This document shows positions 18,287-26,451 of a stretch of DNA of 64,000 bases, piece by piece. The notes beneath the pieces are model-generated. The model was not told the DNA's origin and ran no database searches. It worked only from the letters and a program-made list of their open reading frames with translations. This stretch comes from Moorella glycerini. Lineage in GTDB: Bacteria; Bacillota; DSM-521; Neomoorellales; Neomoorellaceae. Location: NCBI RefSeq assembly GCF_009735625.1, contig NZ_CP046244.1:1240001-1304000 (forward strand), given 5' to 3'. Each line of letters opens with the position of its first letter. The first letter of the stretch is position 1. The position numbers and the translations under genes are program-made.

Positions 18287-18703
18287 ATGAGTATCGCTCC
18301 CTGGCGCCCCTGGCGCGAACTGGCCGATATCCGCGAGGCCATGTTCCGTAACCTCATGCCCGGCCTCTGGGAAGTCGGCCCCCGCTTTGACATCTACCAG
18401 ACCGACAGGGAAGTGGTGGCCACGGCAGAATTACCGGGCCTGACATCCAAGGACGATGTGGAGATCACTGCCACCGAAGACACCCTGGCCATTCGGGGTG
18501 AAATTCGCCGCAGCGAAGAAACAGAGGATCAGAATTACCACCGCGCCGAGCGCTTTTACGGTACCTTTGCCCGGACCGTCAGCCTGCCAGCCAAGGTAGA
18601 ACCGGAAAAAGCAACGGCGACTTATAAAAACGGTATCCTGGAGGTCCGTATACCCAGGGCAGAAAACCAGCGGCAGCGGCGCATCCCCATTAATCTCCAC
18701 TAG
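18287..18703 (+). CDS. Hsp20/alpha-crystallin family small heat-shock protein
   Basis: 138 residues from ATG 18287, which has AAGGAGG seven bases upstream; an in-frame start at 18266 is less likely. The alpha-crystallin domain runs from about residue 35 (FDIYQTDREVVATAELPGL) to the end, with the conserved A-x-x-x-n-G-I/L-L motif (ATYKNGILEVRIP). It holds unfolded proteins without ATP. Plus-strand gene in a minus-strand region. Its TAG stop overlaps the stop of the convergent GerMN gene in a shared CTAG. Confidence 0.93.
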   Translation: MSIAPWRPWRELADIREAMFRNLMPGLWEVGPRFDIYQTDREVVATAELPGLTSKDDVEITATEDTLAIRGEIRRSEETEDQNYHRAERFYGTFARTVSLPAKVEPEKATATYKNGILEVRIPRAENQRQRRIPINLH

Positions 18704-19731
18704 TGTTTAAGAAAATTTAATTGCTCCGGCCGGGACAGGGGTTTGTCAATAGCTGAGCCCTCCGGTAAATATTCGCGTTTCTGCCCCTCAATCAACAGCT
18801 GTACCCTGTTAATCTCCGGGAACTGGGTTAAGGTAAAGAGGAGGGAATTAAGAAGGGCGGTTTCGGCCGTACTACCCCCGCCATAGCCTGTTACCTCGCG
18901 ACTGAAATTCACAGTGGCCAGGCCGTGCTCAATTTTTAAATCCAGGAGCCTGGTCCCGGGCCAGATGGTCCGCACCAGCCTGCTATCCGGCGGCGGCCCG
19001 GCCAGCAAGGCCAGGATAGCCGCCCGGGGCAGATCGCTTCCCGTGGCTCCGGGCGGCAGCGCCACTGTGACCGGTACCAGGAAGTTGGCGCTGGCGTCAT
19101 TAAAGTAGACCTGGACACCCTGCTGGTTATCTTTTTTTAAGAGGCTGTTAATTGTGGCCGGCCGGGCCAGGGGTGGATCAAGTTTTACCCCGCCAACCTC
19201 CGGCACAGCCTGCCCCTCGACCAGAACTTGTACATAGCGCACATTATCCAGACCGGTCAAAGTTAAAACCAGGGCTTTAATCGCCCTTTCTGCCTGCCCG
19301 CTATCCTTCACCTGCAACAATTCTTTTGTTAAATCTACATATACCGTCTGCTGGTTATCTAAAAGATAAACATCCCTCAGCTTAACGCCGTCCGGTATTA
19401 CTCCCTTTAAACCATCCACCTGGGGACCGGCGAGGAGTTTTTCCACCGCTACTTTAGCTACTTCGCGGGTCGGGTTAAAGGTAACCGTTACCGGTACCAG
19501 ATAAGCTCCATCCCGGGTCAGGTAATACACTAAAACCTGGCTCAATTCCCTGTCATATAACAACGGGCGTCTCTCTTTGGCAGTTTTGCCGGGCAAATCC
19601 TGGGTAGCAGGTTTGGGTTTGCTGAAACAACCGCCGCTAAGCACAACCTGTACCAGTAGCAATAATACCAGTACTACTCGCGACCACCCCCAGCGCCAGT
19701 TTCCCGGGTGGTCTGCCTTCATATCCTTCAC
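18700..19731 (-). CDS. lipoprotein with two GerMN domains
   Basis: 343 residues. N-terminal TM/signal region VVLVLLLLVQVVLSGGC with a lipobox (LSGGC). Two GerMN (sporulation/germination GerM) repeats, about residues 70-185 and 210-330, each with a V..V.L.......A...LLAGP start and ending near RVQLLIEGQ. GerM is needed for sporulation and germination in B. subtilis, acting in the envelope with the SpoIIIAH-Q complex; the same is inferred here. GTG 19731 or ATG 19722 could start it; the second has better spacing from GGAGGGA. Confidence 0.87.
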   Translation of the reverse strand: MKDMKADHPGNWRWGWSRVVLVLLLLVQVVLSGGCFSKPKPATQDLPGKTAKERRPLLYDRELSQVLVYYLTRDGAYLVPVTVTFNPTREVAKVAVEKLLAGPQVDGLKGVIPDGVKLRDVYLLDNQQTVYVDLTKELLQVKDSGQAERAIKALVLTLTGLDNVRYVQVLVEGQAVPEVGGVKLDPPLARPATINSLLKKDNQQGVQVYFNDASANFLVPVTVALPPGATGSDLPRAAILALLAGPPPDSRLVRTIWPGTRLLDLKIEHGLATVNFSREVTGYGGGSTAETALLNSLLFTLTQFPEINRVQLLIEGQKREYLPEGSAIDKPLSRPEQLNFLKH

Positions 19732-19796
19732 TCCCTCCCAGGTTTTTTAAAGATTTTTTCGACAAACAAGAGCTAAAATCCTGCCTGTCCTGCATC

Positions 19797-20822
19797 TTAA
19801 AGACGGCGTATTAAAGAGAGGATTAACAAGCACAGGCCCAGGTAACCGAAAAGGGGGTAAATCCAGCTTACCAGGTTGATAAAGCCACAAGTAGCCACCG
19901 GCAAAGCCAGGATGAGAATTACTACCGCCGCCCGCCAGGGTGGAAGGGCGGGAATTTGCCCCAGCCTTGTCGCCAGCCCGTAAAGATCACTTGCCGCCGT
20001 CGTCACGATAGCCAGCCAGAGGGCCAGGGCATAAAGGTGAAAAAGTCCGGGTTGCAGGCCGGACACCAGGTACAATAAAGGTAGTTCTGCCCGCAGGCCC
20101 GCAGGACTTAAAACCGCCAGGGCCGTCACCAGCAAGTACGCCAGGACGCCCAGCACAAGCCCGCCCAGGCCGGCCCCCAGGACCCCCTGGCGGGAGGCCG
20201 GCAGGGAGGTAAGTAAAACCGCAACACCAGCCATATTATAAGTAACGTAGAGGCAGGCGTTGAGGACCCAGTTGCTGCTGATGAGCCCCCCTGGTGGTGC
20301 AGGCGGGGCAGCAGCAAATGGCCCTGGCCGGGACATGATGGCAACAGCAGCGGTTACAGTCATAATTACCAGCATAACCGGTACCAGCAGGGCATTTAAA
20401 AGCAGCAGGCCGCGGCCCTGGCCCAGGCTGGCCAGGAAAGCCAGGACAATGCAGGCCAGAATCCCGGTAATGGGCGCGAAACCAAAATACTGCCGGGCCA
20501 CGGCGCCGGACCCGGCCAGCATAATAGCCAGGCCACCAAACAGGAAGGCGCCTGTGGCCAGGTCGGCCGGTTTCTCCCAGTTGCCCAGGAGTACCACCAG
20601 GAAATCATGGTAAGAGTTAGTACGCCACTTCAGGGCCAGGCGGCGTACCTGGCTGGTAGCCAGGATTAAAAGGGTCCCCATTAAAATTATGGCCGCCGGG
20701 GCCTGCGGCCCCAGGATCACGAAAAACTGGACCAGTTCCTGGCCGGAAGCAAAGCCGGCCCCGACCATGGTTCCCACTACCGCTACGGCTACAGCCAGTT
20801 CGTCCCTAAGGATCAGGACCAC
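19797..20822 (-). CDS. YkvI-like integral membrane transporter
   Basis: 341 residues with about ten hydrophobic helices. The N-terminal motif VGAGFASGQELVQFF is the hallmark of the YkvI group, a poorly characterised branch of the LeuT-fold superfamily. Substrate unknown. GTG start with GGGAGG upstream. Divergent from yyaC. Confidence 0.82.
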   Translation of the reverse strand: MVLILRDELAVAVAVVGTMVGAGFASGQELVQFFVILGPQAPAAIILMGTLLILATSQVRRLALKWRTNSYHDFLVVLLGNWEKPADLATGAFLFGGLAIMLAGSGAVARQYFGFAPITGILACIVLAFLASLGQGRGLLLLNALLVPVMLVIMTVTAAVAIMSRPGPFAAAPPAPPGGLISSNWVLNACLYVTYNMAGVAVLLTSLPASRQGVLGAGLGGLVLGVLAYLLVTALAVLSPAGLRAELPLLYLVSGLQPGLFHLYALALWLAIVTTAASDLYGLATRLGQIPALPPWRAAVVILILALPVATCGFINLVSWIYPLFGYLGLCLLILSLIRRL

Positions 20823-20869
20823 CCTCCCTCAATCTTTGTACATTAATATGCCAGGAGGGTCGTCCTATA

Positions 20870-20899
20870 GTATAAAAAAGCTGATTCCGGCATATACTC
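20870..20899 (+). promoter_or_regulatory. possible forespore (sigma F/G type) promoter of yyaC
   Basis: GTATA at 20870-20874, a 15-base spacer, and GCATATACTC at 20890-20899 fit the short-spaced sigma F/G pattern loosely. B. subtilis yyaC is in the sigma F regulon (established knowledge); the match here is inference. Confidence 0.4.
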
Positions 20900-20928
20900 T
20901 AGGCACAAGGTTTCTCAGGAGGTAAGGT

Positions 20929-21558
20929 ATGGCACTGTTACCTTTTTTCACCTCTAATCAACCTGAGGCAACCCTCCCTCCTAAGATTAAATATTACTAC
21001 CAGGACCCCGTGGCAGTGGAAAAATTAAGCCAGACCCTGGCTGGGCACCTGCAGGAGCTTAACCCTCAGGGTAAACAACCCATTGTCGTTGTATGTATTG
21101 GTACTGATCGTTCAACGGGTGACTGCCTGGGGCCCCTGGTAGGCACCAATCTTTTACGCATGCCCAGTTTGCCCTTTGCGGTGTACGGGACCCTGGACGA
21201 GCCAGTTCACGCCAGCAACCTGACGGAAAAACTGGCCTATATTAAGACCCACCATCCTGATCCCATAATCATCGCCGTTGATGCCTGCCTGGGACAGGCG
21301 GAAAATGTCGGCACCATTACCCTGGCCCCGGGGGCTTTAAGACCCGGCGCCGGGGTGAATAAAAATCTCCCGGCTGTAGGAGACATTCACTTTACGGGCA
21401 TTGTCAACGTCGGCGGCTACATGGAATATTTTGTCCTCCAGAATACCCGCCTGTCCATTGTCATGCGCATGGCCCAGCAAATTGCCAGCGCCATTTACCA
21501 GGGTGTGTGCCTGGTTTGCAAGCAGCGCAGTATTGCCGTTGCCCAGGTCCTGCAGTAG
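20929..21558 (+). CDS. yyaC: YyaC-type sporulation protein (GPR-protease-like fold)
   Basis: 209 residues. VVVCIGTDRSTGDCLGPLVG is the YyaC signature, with IIAVDACLGQAENVGTI and GDIHFTGIVNVGGYMEYF further on. The family shares a fold with the germination protease GPR and is limited to spore formers; its exact reaction is unknown. ATG start preceded by CAGGAGGTAAGGT. It stands alone on plus between minus-strand genes, with a possible forespore promoter upstream. Confidence 0.92.
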   Translation: MALLPFFTSNQPEATLPPKIKYYYQDPVAVEKLSQTLAGHLQELNPQGKQPIVVVCIGTDRSTGDCLGPLVGTNLLRMPSLPFAVYGTLDEPVHASNLTEKLAYIKTHHPDPIIIAVDACLGQAENVGTITLAPGALRPGAGVNKNLPAVGDIHFTGIVNVGGYMEYFVLQNTRLSIVMRMAQQIASAIYQGVCLVCKQRSIAVAQVLQ

Positions 21559-21560
21559 GA

Positions 21561-22202
21561 TCAGGAAGCACGTTTGAACTTCGCTAAAATATTTTCCACC
21601 TCGTCATCTGAAACCTGGCTGAAATCTTCATAGAACTGGCCCACGGCGTAAAAGGGCGCCGGAGTTGCCAGGCAGATTAAGTCTCCTACGAGAGGCCGCA
21701 GGCGTGCCACGGTTTCCGGCGGGGCCACCGGTACGGCCAGGACCAGCCGCCCGGGGTTGGCCTGCTTTACCGATTGCAAGGCCGCCTCTATAGTCAGGCC
21801 GGTAGCAATACCGTCATCTACTACAATAACAACCCTTCCGGTGATTTCCGGTTCACTTTCATGACCCCGGTAAACCTCCAGCCGCCGTTTGATTTCTGCC
21901 AATTCCCGCCCGATGAGGTCTTTAAGATCGGCCGGCAGCAGATTTAAAGAGCGCATAACGGGTTCGTTGTATAAAACTGTACCGTTCGGCGCCACGGCGG
22001 CTACAGCCAGTTCCGGATTGCCCGGCAGGCCCACTTTGCGGGGGATAATCAAATCCACTTCCCCTGCCAGGGCCGCGACGATGGGCGCGGCGACTACCAC
22101 CCCACCCCTGGGCACGGCCAGCACCAGGGGTTGCTGGCCCCGGTAAACCTGCAGGGCCCTGGCCAGCCGGCAACCGGCATCGTGGCGATCTTTAAAGAGC
22201 AT
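21561..22202 (-). CDS. phosphoribosyltransferase-fold protein
   Basis: 213 residues. The PRPP loop VVIVVDDGIATGLTIEAAL (two acidic residues then ATG-T) marks a type I phosphoribosyltransferase, and the N-terminus FKDRHDAGCRLARAL, then LAVPRGGVVVAAPIVAAL is typical of the stand-alone PRTase group found in many bacteria. Substrate unknown. ATG start. It converges with yyaC, two bases apart. Confidence 0.85.
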   Translation of the reverse strand: MLFKDRHDAGCRLARALQVYRGQQPLVLAVPRGGVVVAAPIVAALAGEVDLIIPRKVGLPGNPELAVAAVAPNGTVLYNEPVMRSLNLLPADLKDLIGRELAEIKRRLEVYRGHESEPEITGRVVIVVDDGIATGLTIEAALQSVKQANPGRLVLAVPVAPPETVARLRPLVGDLICLATPAPFYAVGQFYEDFSQVSDDEVENILAKFKRAS

Positions 22203-22218
22203 GCGGGTCTAACCCCCC

Positions 22219-22248
22219 GGGAAAAGAGAAGTAGTAATAGCTTTTCCC
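22219..22248. terminator. hairpin between bactofilin and the phosphoribosyltransferase gene
   Basis: GGGAAAAG (22219-22226) and CTTTTCCC (22241-22248) form an 8-bp stem. The T-content after the stem is modest on either strand, so terminator function is uncertain. Confidence 0.35.
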
Positions 22249-22342
22249 TTATTTACCTGGCTATGTATGTATTCTCCCGGCCGGAGGCGCAGCAGGTCCC
22301 ACGGGCCTGGCCCGGCAGAGCCCGGTATAAGCTCCTTCCAGG

Positions 22343-22702
22343 CTAGGAGTCGGCCGCTAAGGGCATCTGGCAGTGGCCCTGGAGCAAACCGCCGGGTTCG
22401 ACAATCAGCCGCACCGTCTGGACATCGCCCTCCACCTTGCCCGTCGGGGCAATTTCCAGTTGACCTGTGGTTACTACATCGCCTTTGATGGCTCCCACCA
22501 CCAGCAGGTTGCGGGCCCTGACCGTGGCTACCACCTGGCCGCTTTCCCCGACCACCAGGTCACCCTCGGTACTTACCTCGCCTTCCAAATTACCGTCGAT
22601 GCGGACGGCGCCTTCCGCCACCAGTTTGCCGGTTATTTTAGCCCCCTTACCAATGACCGTATCTACCGTTGCCGCAACGGCGTCATTCTTTTTCCCCAGC
22701 AC
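22343..22702 (-). CDS. bactofilin (polymer-forming cytoskeletal protein)
   Basis: 119 residues of repetitive short beta strands: TVIGKGAKITGKLVAEGAVR, IDGNLEGEVSTEGDLVVGES and KVEGDVQTVRLIVEPGG, the right-handed beta-helix of bactofilins. They polymerise without nucleotide and often sit beside an M23 peptidase that they localise. Here that peptidase (24755-25669) is upstream on the same strand but separated by about 2 kb of inserted DNA. GTG start with GGAGGAGGT upstream. Confidence 0.92.
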   Translation of the reverse strand: MLGKKNDAVAATVDTVIGKGAKITGKLVAEGAVRIDGNLEGEVSTEGDLVVGESGQVVATVRARNLLVVGAIKGDVVTTGQLEIAPTGKVEGDVQTVRLIVEPGGLLQGHCQMPLAADS

Positions 22703-22888
22703 TGCCGGCGACCTCCTCCGAAATCACTAAGGCTTACAGTTCAGCCCATATTTCACTTTAGTGGAAATAATTAGTGTGCGTTATTGCTGTATAAACTTTA
22801 CTCTGGCGGTATAGCTATACTAAAATGTGTCTTTTTACCATTGCATGCTTGCACCTAGCATTTATCTTTCCTTTGGCTTTTTTTAAAA

Positions 22889-24127
22889 CTAGGCAACAGA
22901 AGGCTTTTCTTCTAGAGTTACTGTGTAACCTTGGGCTTCTATTTGCTTTACTAACCGCCTTATTCGGCGTTCTCGTTCTTCTTTGGTATAGTAGTTTGGT
23001 CCTGGATCCTGGTAATGGGCTTTATCTTTTAGGAGATGGTAGATAATTTTTATCAGACTATGGGCGATGGCTAGCAGGGCTTTTTTCTTGCCTAGTCGTG
23101 GCGCTAATCGACGATATTTCGCGGAGAGATAGCTGTCTTTTGTTCGTATTGCGGCCCAGGAACATTGGACTAATATTGCTCTTAAGTGTTGATTTCCTTT
23201 ACGGGTTTTCCCACTCTTTCGTTTACCGGCACTTTCGTTGTTACCGGGACAGACCCCTGCCCATGAGGCTAAATGGTCAGCATCAGGAAAGGGGGTCATG
23301 TCGACGCCTATTTCGGCAATTATATCCTGGGCTGCTTCTTTTTTTATGCCGTTTACTTCAGCTAGTCTCCCCGCTTCTTCGAAAAAAGGCTCCATCCTTT
23401 TTTCGATTTCGGCATTTAGTTCTTCGATTTGTTGCTCTAAAAACTCCAGGTGCTCTAGTTGTTGTTTCAACAATAGCCGGGTATGTTCTTCTATTTTCCC
23501 CTCCAGGGCTTTTTCTAGTTCTGGTATCTTCTTGCGTAATTTCCCCCTGGCCATTTGCGCTAGTTCTTTTGGATCTTCGTTCCCGTTAAGCATCGCTTTT
23601 AGTATCTCTCGCCCTGATACGCCCATGATATCTGTGGCTACTGAACTTAATTTGATATTGCTGTTTTCTAGCTGCTTTTGGACCCTTTGCACCTCGCGGC
23701 TGTGTTCTGCTACCAAAGCCGCCCTATACCTGGTTAACTCCCTTAATTCCCTTATTTCTTTCGGCGGGATAAAGCTTCCTGCTAGCAGGCCATGCCTTAA
23801 AAGTTCGGCTAGCCACACCGCGTCTTTGCAGTCGGTTTTCTTCCCCTTTAAGGCTTTAAAGTGTTCGGGGTTGATCAATATTAATTCTGGTATTTGGCCT
23901 TCTAAAATGTTGTATATCGGTTTCCAATATACTCCGGTGCTTTCCATGGCTACGGCAGTAACTCCGTTTTCTAAAAGCCATCCCCGTAACCCTTCTAAGT
24001 CTTCGGTCATGGTGCCAAAGGTTCTTATTTCTTGTTTTAGTTGTTTTTCTCCTGGCGTGATCAGACACGCCACTACCTTTTTCTTGTGGACATCTAGCCC
24101 ACAGCAGCGTTCATACACTACTTCCAT
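22889..24127 (-). CDS. IS110 family transposase
   Basis: 412 residues. The N-terminal DEDD RuvC-like domain starts CCGLDVHKKKVVACLI (first Asp), with TAVAMESTGVYWKP (Glu) and KTDCKDAVWLAELL (later Asp residues). A central coiled coil of about 60 residues follows, then the C-terminal Tnp domain with the serine nucleophile region (ADHLASWAGVCPGNNESAGK). IS110 recombinases use a bridge RNA from the element's own leader to pair donor and target. The gene appears intact. Base composition is more AT-rich than its neighbours, consistent with recent arrival. Confidence 0.95.
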   Translation of the reverse strand: MEVVYERCCGLDVHKKKVVACLITPGEKQLKQEIRTFGTMTEDLEGLRGWLLENGVTAVAMESTGVYWKPIYNILEGQIPELILINPEHFKALKGKKTDCKDAVWLAELLRHGLLAGSFIPPKEIRELRELTRYRAALVAEHSREVQRVQKQLENSNIKLSSVATDIMGVSGREILKAMLNGNEDPKELAQMARGKLRKKIPELEKALEGKIEEHTRLLLKQQLEHLEFLEQQIEELNAEIEKRMEPFFEEAGRLAEVNGIKKEAAQDIIAEIGVDMTPFPDADHLASWAGVCPGNNESAGKRKSGKTRKGNQHLRAILVQCSWAAIRTKDSYLSAKYRRLAPRLGKKKALLAIAHSLIKIIYHLLKDKAHYQDPGPNYYTKEERERRIRRLVKQIEAQGYTVTLEEKPSVA

Positions 24128-24179
24128 TTCGTGGTTTCTTGCTTTCCCCTCTTTCTTTTTTATTTTTTATTTAACTACT

Positions 24180-24360
24180 GCCAAGAGACACCTCCATGGT
24201 CTAAGAATCTCCTCCACGTGCTCAGCCTTCCAAGGCGGGTACTTTACCTTGTTGAGGCCTGCTTTACAGTTCGTGGTTCCTAAAGGTGTCTGGATCAGAC
24301 TCCTCCTCGGGCTCCTTGTCCGGCACCAGAGCGAAATCGATCCTTTTCATGGCAGTGTTT
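24180..24360 (-). ncRNA. candidate IS110 bridge RNA
   Basis: Directly 5' of the transposase on minus. A -10-like TATAAG lies at 24369-24364. Downstream are two nested stem-loops: TCTGG/CCAGA (24330-24289) enclosing a GA-rich loop, and AGACACC/GGTGTCT (24291-24186) enclosing a smaller GCCTT-GG-AAGGC hairpin. Two loops in this order match the target-binding then donor-binding layout described for IS110-group bridge RNAs. Position and form are seen; function is inferred. Confidence 0.5.
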
Positions 24361-24400
24361 TAACTTATACTATCACCTATTTCATGTGTCGTGGAGGGGG

Positions 24401-24428
24401 CGCCAGCCCCCATGGGGGGCTCCTCCGG
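24401..24428. repeat. 28-bp direct repeat, copy 1 (with 24753-24780)
   Basis: This tract matches 24753-24780 at 25 of 28 positions in the same orientation; both contain CAGCCCCCATG and GGGGCTCCTCC. The pair brackets the structured RNA copy at 24460-24713. Copy 1 lies at the IS110 5' edge; copy 2 encodes the last residues of the M23 peptidase. Confidence 0.75.
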
Positions 24429-24459
24429 AAATAGGGTTCTGCCAGAATTGGTGTCTTCT

Positions 24460-24713
24460 GGTGGGGATATGTCCCTCCGCCGCTCAGGAGTTACGCGCCG
24501 ACAGGACGACGGCTCGGTTCGGACCGCTGCTCGTCGCCTGCGGATTGCCCATGAACAGGCTCCTGGTTCCGCCAACTTTACTCCTTCTATGAGATTACGT
24601 CGTTCTCTCACAAAGGTACGCTCAGGCGTCCTCGGCTCCGGCAGCGGTTGCCTCACCTCGCCTGTCCTGTTACCGGCGCTCCACTATTCGCGGCTCCGGG
24701 ACATACCCCCACC
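24460..24713 (-). ncRNA. dispersed 254-nt structured repeat RNA, copy A
   Basis: On the minus strand the unit starts GGTGGGGGTATGTCCC (24713-24698) and ends with its complement GGGACATATCCCCACC (24475-24460): a 16-bp closing helix with one G-U pair. Inside are CAGGCG/CGCCTG, TGAGA/TCTCA and CGGTCCGAACCG hairpins. Copy B at 32569 has the same length and long identical blocks, but a different closing helix that still pairs. No protein coding is supported. It lies between the M23 gene and the IS110 element. Possible identity: a stand-alone OMEGA (HEARO-type) RNA; see findings. Confidence 0.65.
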
Positions 24714-24752
24714 CTAACGCCCAGGCAAATCTTAACCGTTTGCTGGCGGGGT

Positions 24753-24780
24753 CGTCAGCCCCCATGAGGGGCTCCTCCCG
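24753..24780. repeat. 28-bp direct repeat, copy 2, inside the M23 gene end
   Basis: Same tract as 24401-24428 with three differences. Read on minus it encodes the last seven residues of the M23 peptidase (GGAPHGG) and its TGA stop, so the peptidase tail may be derived from inserted DNA. Confidence 0.7.
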
Positions 24781-25669
24781 AAAGATATTTTAAGGGATCC
24801 TGTAACTGGTCATATAGTTTCACTTGAAAGTGCAAGTGGGGACCGGTACTGCGACCGCTGCTGCCCACCCTGGCGATAGGCTGGCCGCGCACTACCTGTT
24901 CTCCCGTTTTAACTAAGAGTTCAGAATTATGGCCATACATACTTGTTAGCCCATAGCCGTGATCAATGATAATGGCACGTCCATAAACCGGCATCCAGCC
25001 GGCAAAAACCACCCGGCCGTTGCCAGCAGCCTGGACCTCCGCGCCATAGGCAGCGGCAATATCAATGCCTTCATGAAATTCTTCCCGCCGGCCAAAGGGG
25101 GAATCCCGGTAGCCAAAAGGGGAAGAAACCGGCCCCCTTACCGGCCAGTGGGAGGGCAGGGCTGCCAGGTAAGCCAGGTGCTGTTCCATTTCCCGGGCCA
25201 GTTCTTTGAGTTTGACCTCCTGGCGGGGAGTTTCCCGGGCTACGCCGTTCAGGATAGAACGTACCTGGTTTAAAGTTTGTTCCTGTTCCCGTGGTCTTAA
25301 ACGGCCACCCCGGGAAGCTTCACTGGGGCGCCCACCGCCTCCCTGGCCCAGGCCCAGCAAGGACCTTACCCGGGCATCCAGTTCGTCGATGCCCTGGATT
25401 TTTTCCTGTAAAGCCCTGGCCTGTTCCTCCAGTTGCATAATCTGGGCGGCCTGGCTGGCATTGATCTGGTCAATAACTCTAAGCTCGGCAACCCTTTTGT
25501 GCAGGTGATATACTGCTCCTGCGGCTGTAATTAAGGCTATAATAAGCAGTATGGCCATTACGACCGCGACCTGGAAAAACCATGCCGGGAGTAAATAGCG
25601 ATAAACTCCCCGGCGCCCTTCCGGGACAAGCATTAGCGTAAAGTAACGATCACGCCGGCTACCCTTCAA
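24755..25669 (-). CDS. M23 family peptidase (LytM-type endopeptidase), membrane-anchored
   Basis: 304 residues. One TM segment near residues 25-50, a coiled coil at about 55-105, a low-complexity linker, then the LytM domain (about 180-295) with FHEGIDIAA (zinc His/Asp), GRAIIIDHG and TGPHLHFQVK (catalytic HLH). It cleaves peptidoglycan cross-links. TTG start at 25669. DUF4446 is just upstream and bactofilin formerly just downstream. The C-terminal GGAPHGG comes from the 28-bp repeat (24753-24780), suggesting that the native end was replaced by the insertion. Confidence 0.92.
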   Translation of the reverse strand: MKGSRRDRYFTLMLVPEGRRGVYRYLLPAWFFQVAVVMAILLIIALITAAGAVYHLHKRVAELRVIDQINASQAAQIMQLEEQARALQEKIQGIDELDARVRSLLGLGQGGGGRPSEASRGGRLRPREQEQTLNQVRSILNGVARETPRQEVKLKELAREMEQHLAYLAALPSHWPVRGPVSSPFGYRDSPFGRREEFHEGIDIAAAYGAEVQAAGNGRVVFAGWMPVYGRAIIIDHGYGLTSMYGHNSELLVKTGEQVVRGQPIARVGSSGRSTGPHLHFQVKLYDQLQDPLKYLSGGAPHGG

Positions 25670-25681
25670 ACCCGGATCCCC

Positions 25682-26200
25682 CTAACTGGCTGCCTTTTCC
25701 GGCGTCAGCAAGCCGAGGGCCATGGCCAGGGCCTTTTCTTCCTCTTCGCTCAGGCGGTAAGTCGAACGCCCACCGTGAACGGGTTTAATAAAGACGCGAG
25801 TCTCGTCCCGGGCATAAAGGCTGGTGAGGATAAAACCGTGCCCTTCCCTGTTAAGGAGGGCCAGGGCAAAACTCAAATCGCTGCCGGTATCGGGAAAGGC
25901 ATTAAAGCGGATCAAGCCCATGCGGCTGAAACTTTTTTCCAGGCCCACCTGGAGATCGGCTGCCTTTTCGTGCACCTGTTCAAGGGCTTTCTTTATCTCC
26001 CCGAGGTCATGAAAGCGCGCCAGGACGGCAGTCAGGTCGTGGCCTTCGCCAGTTTCAGCTAAACGCTTGATGCGTCCTTCCAGGCGCCTTACCTCAGCAT
26101 GGTTATACCAGAGAAAAAGGATGATAAGCAATTGCAAGCCGGCCAGCCCCAGGAGGATAGGGATATAATAGGGTGCCAGTAAAGAAGTAAGTGCCGCCAA
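25682..26200 (-). CDS. DUF4446 family membrane-anchored protein
   Basis: 172 residues. A TM helix at about 12-32, a short coiled coil (VRRLEGRIKRLAETGEG), then the conserved DUF4446 core LIRFNAFPDTGSDLSFALAL, continuing LLNREGHGFILTSLYARDE. Function unknown; the family usually sits near parAB or bactofilin in Firmicutes, as here. It precedes the M23 gene by 12 bases. Confidence 0.87.
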   Translation of the reverse strand: MAALTSLLAPYYIPILLGLAGLQLLIILFLWYNHAEVRRLEGRIKRLAETGEGHDLTAVLARFHDLGEIKKALEQVHEKAADLQVGLEKSFSRMGLIRFNAFPDTGSDLSFALALLNREGHGFILTSLYARDETRVFIKPVHGGRSTYRLSEEEEKALAMALGLLTPEKAAS

Positions 26201-26373
26201 GGCAAAATCCTCCCTACTAAATTACAGCAAAGGATTTATTTCCACATGAAATGCCATTTTCCTGTTATTTAAACTTACCTTTCGCAAAAATAAACTGGTT
26301 AACTACCGCTAATATCATGCTATCCCGAGAGAACCTGTATCTGCAAGTATGCAAATTCTATCATCCCGAAAAA

Positions 26374-26395
26374 AATAAATCCAGCAGGATTTATT
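26374..26395. promoter_or_regulatory. perfect 9-bp dyad upstream of larE
   Basis: AATAAATCC and GGATTTATT flank AGCA. It is about 55 bases before the larE start in the divergent DUF4446-larE gap. It could be an operator or a hairpin; no T-run follows. Nothing else is recognised in 26201-26451. Confidence 0.4.
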
Positions 26396-26451
26396 AAGGT
26401 AGAAGAAGAAAGTCTATATGCCTATAAATAAATTAAAGCGTGGTGATATTA

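Larger units (their letters stand above)
22740..24395 (-). mobile_element. IS110-family insertion sequence (ends approximate)
   Basis: A single DEDD transposase gene with about 260 bases of structured non-coding DNA 5' of it and about 150 bases after it, inserted between the M23 peptidase and bactofilin genes. IS110 elements lack clear inverted repeats, so the limits given are estimates: the 5' end from the -10-like TATAAG at 24369-24364, which in this family sits close to the left end, and the 3' end from the start of host-like sequence upstream of bactofilin. Confidence 0.7.

Noticed and set aside
24386-24717. Open frames on both strands within repeat copy A
   Set aside because: They follow from GC-rich structured DNA; copy B has the same sequence with frames broken, so no coding constraint.
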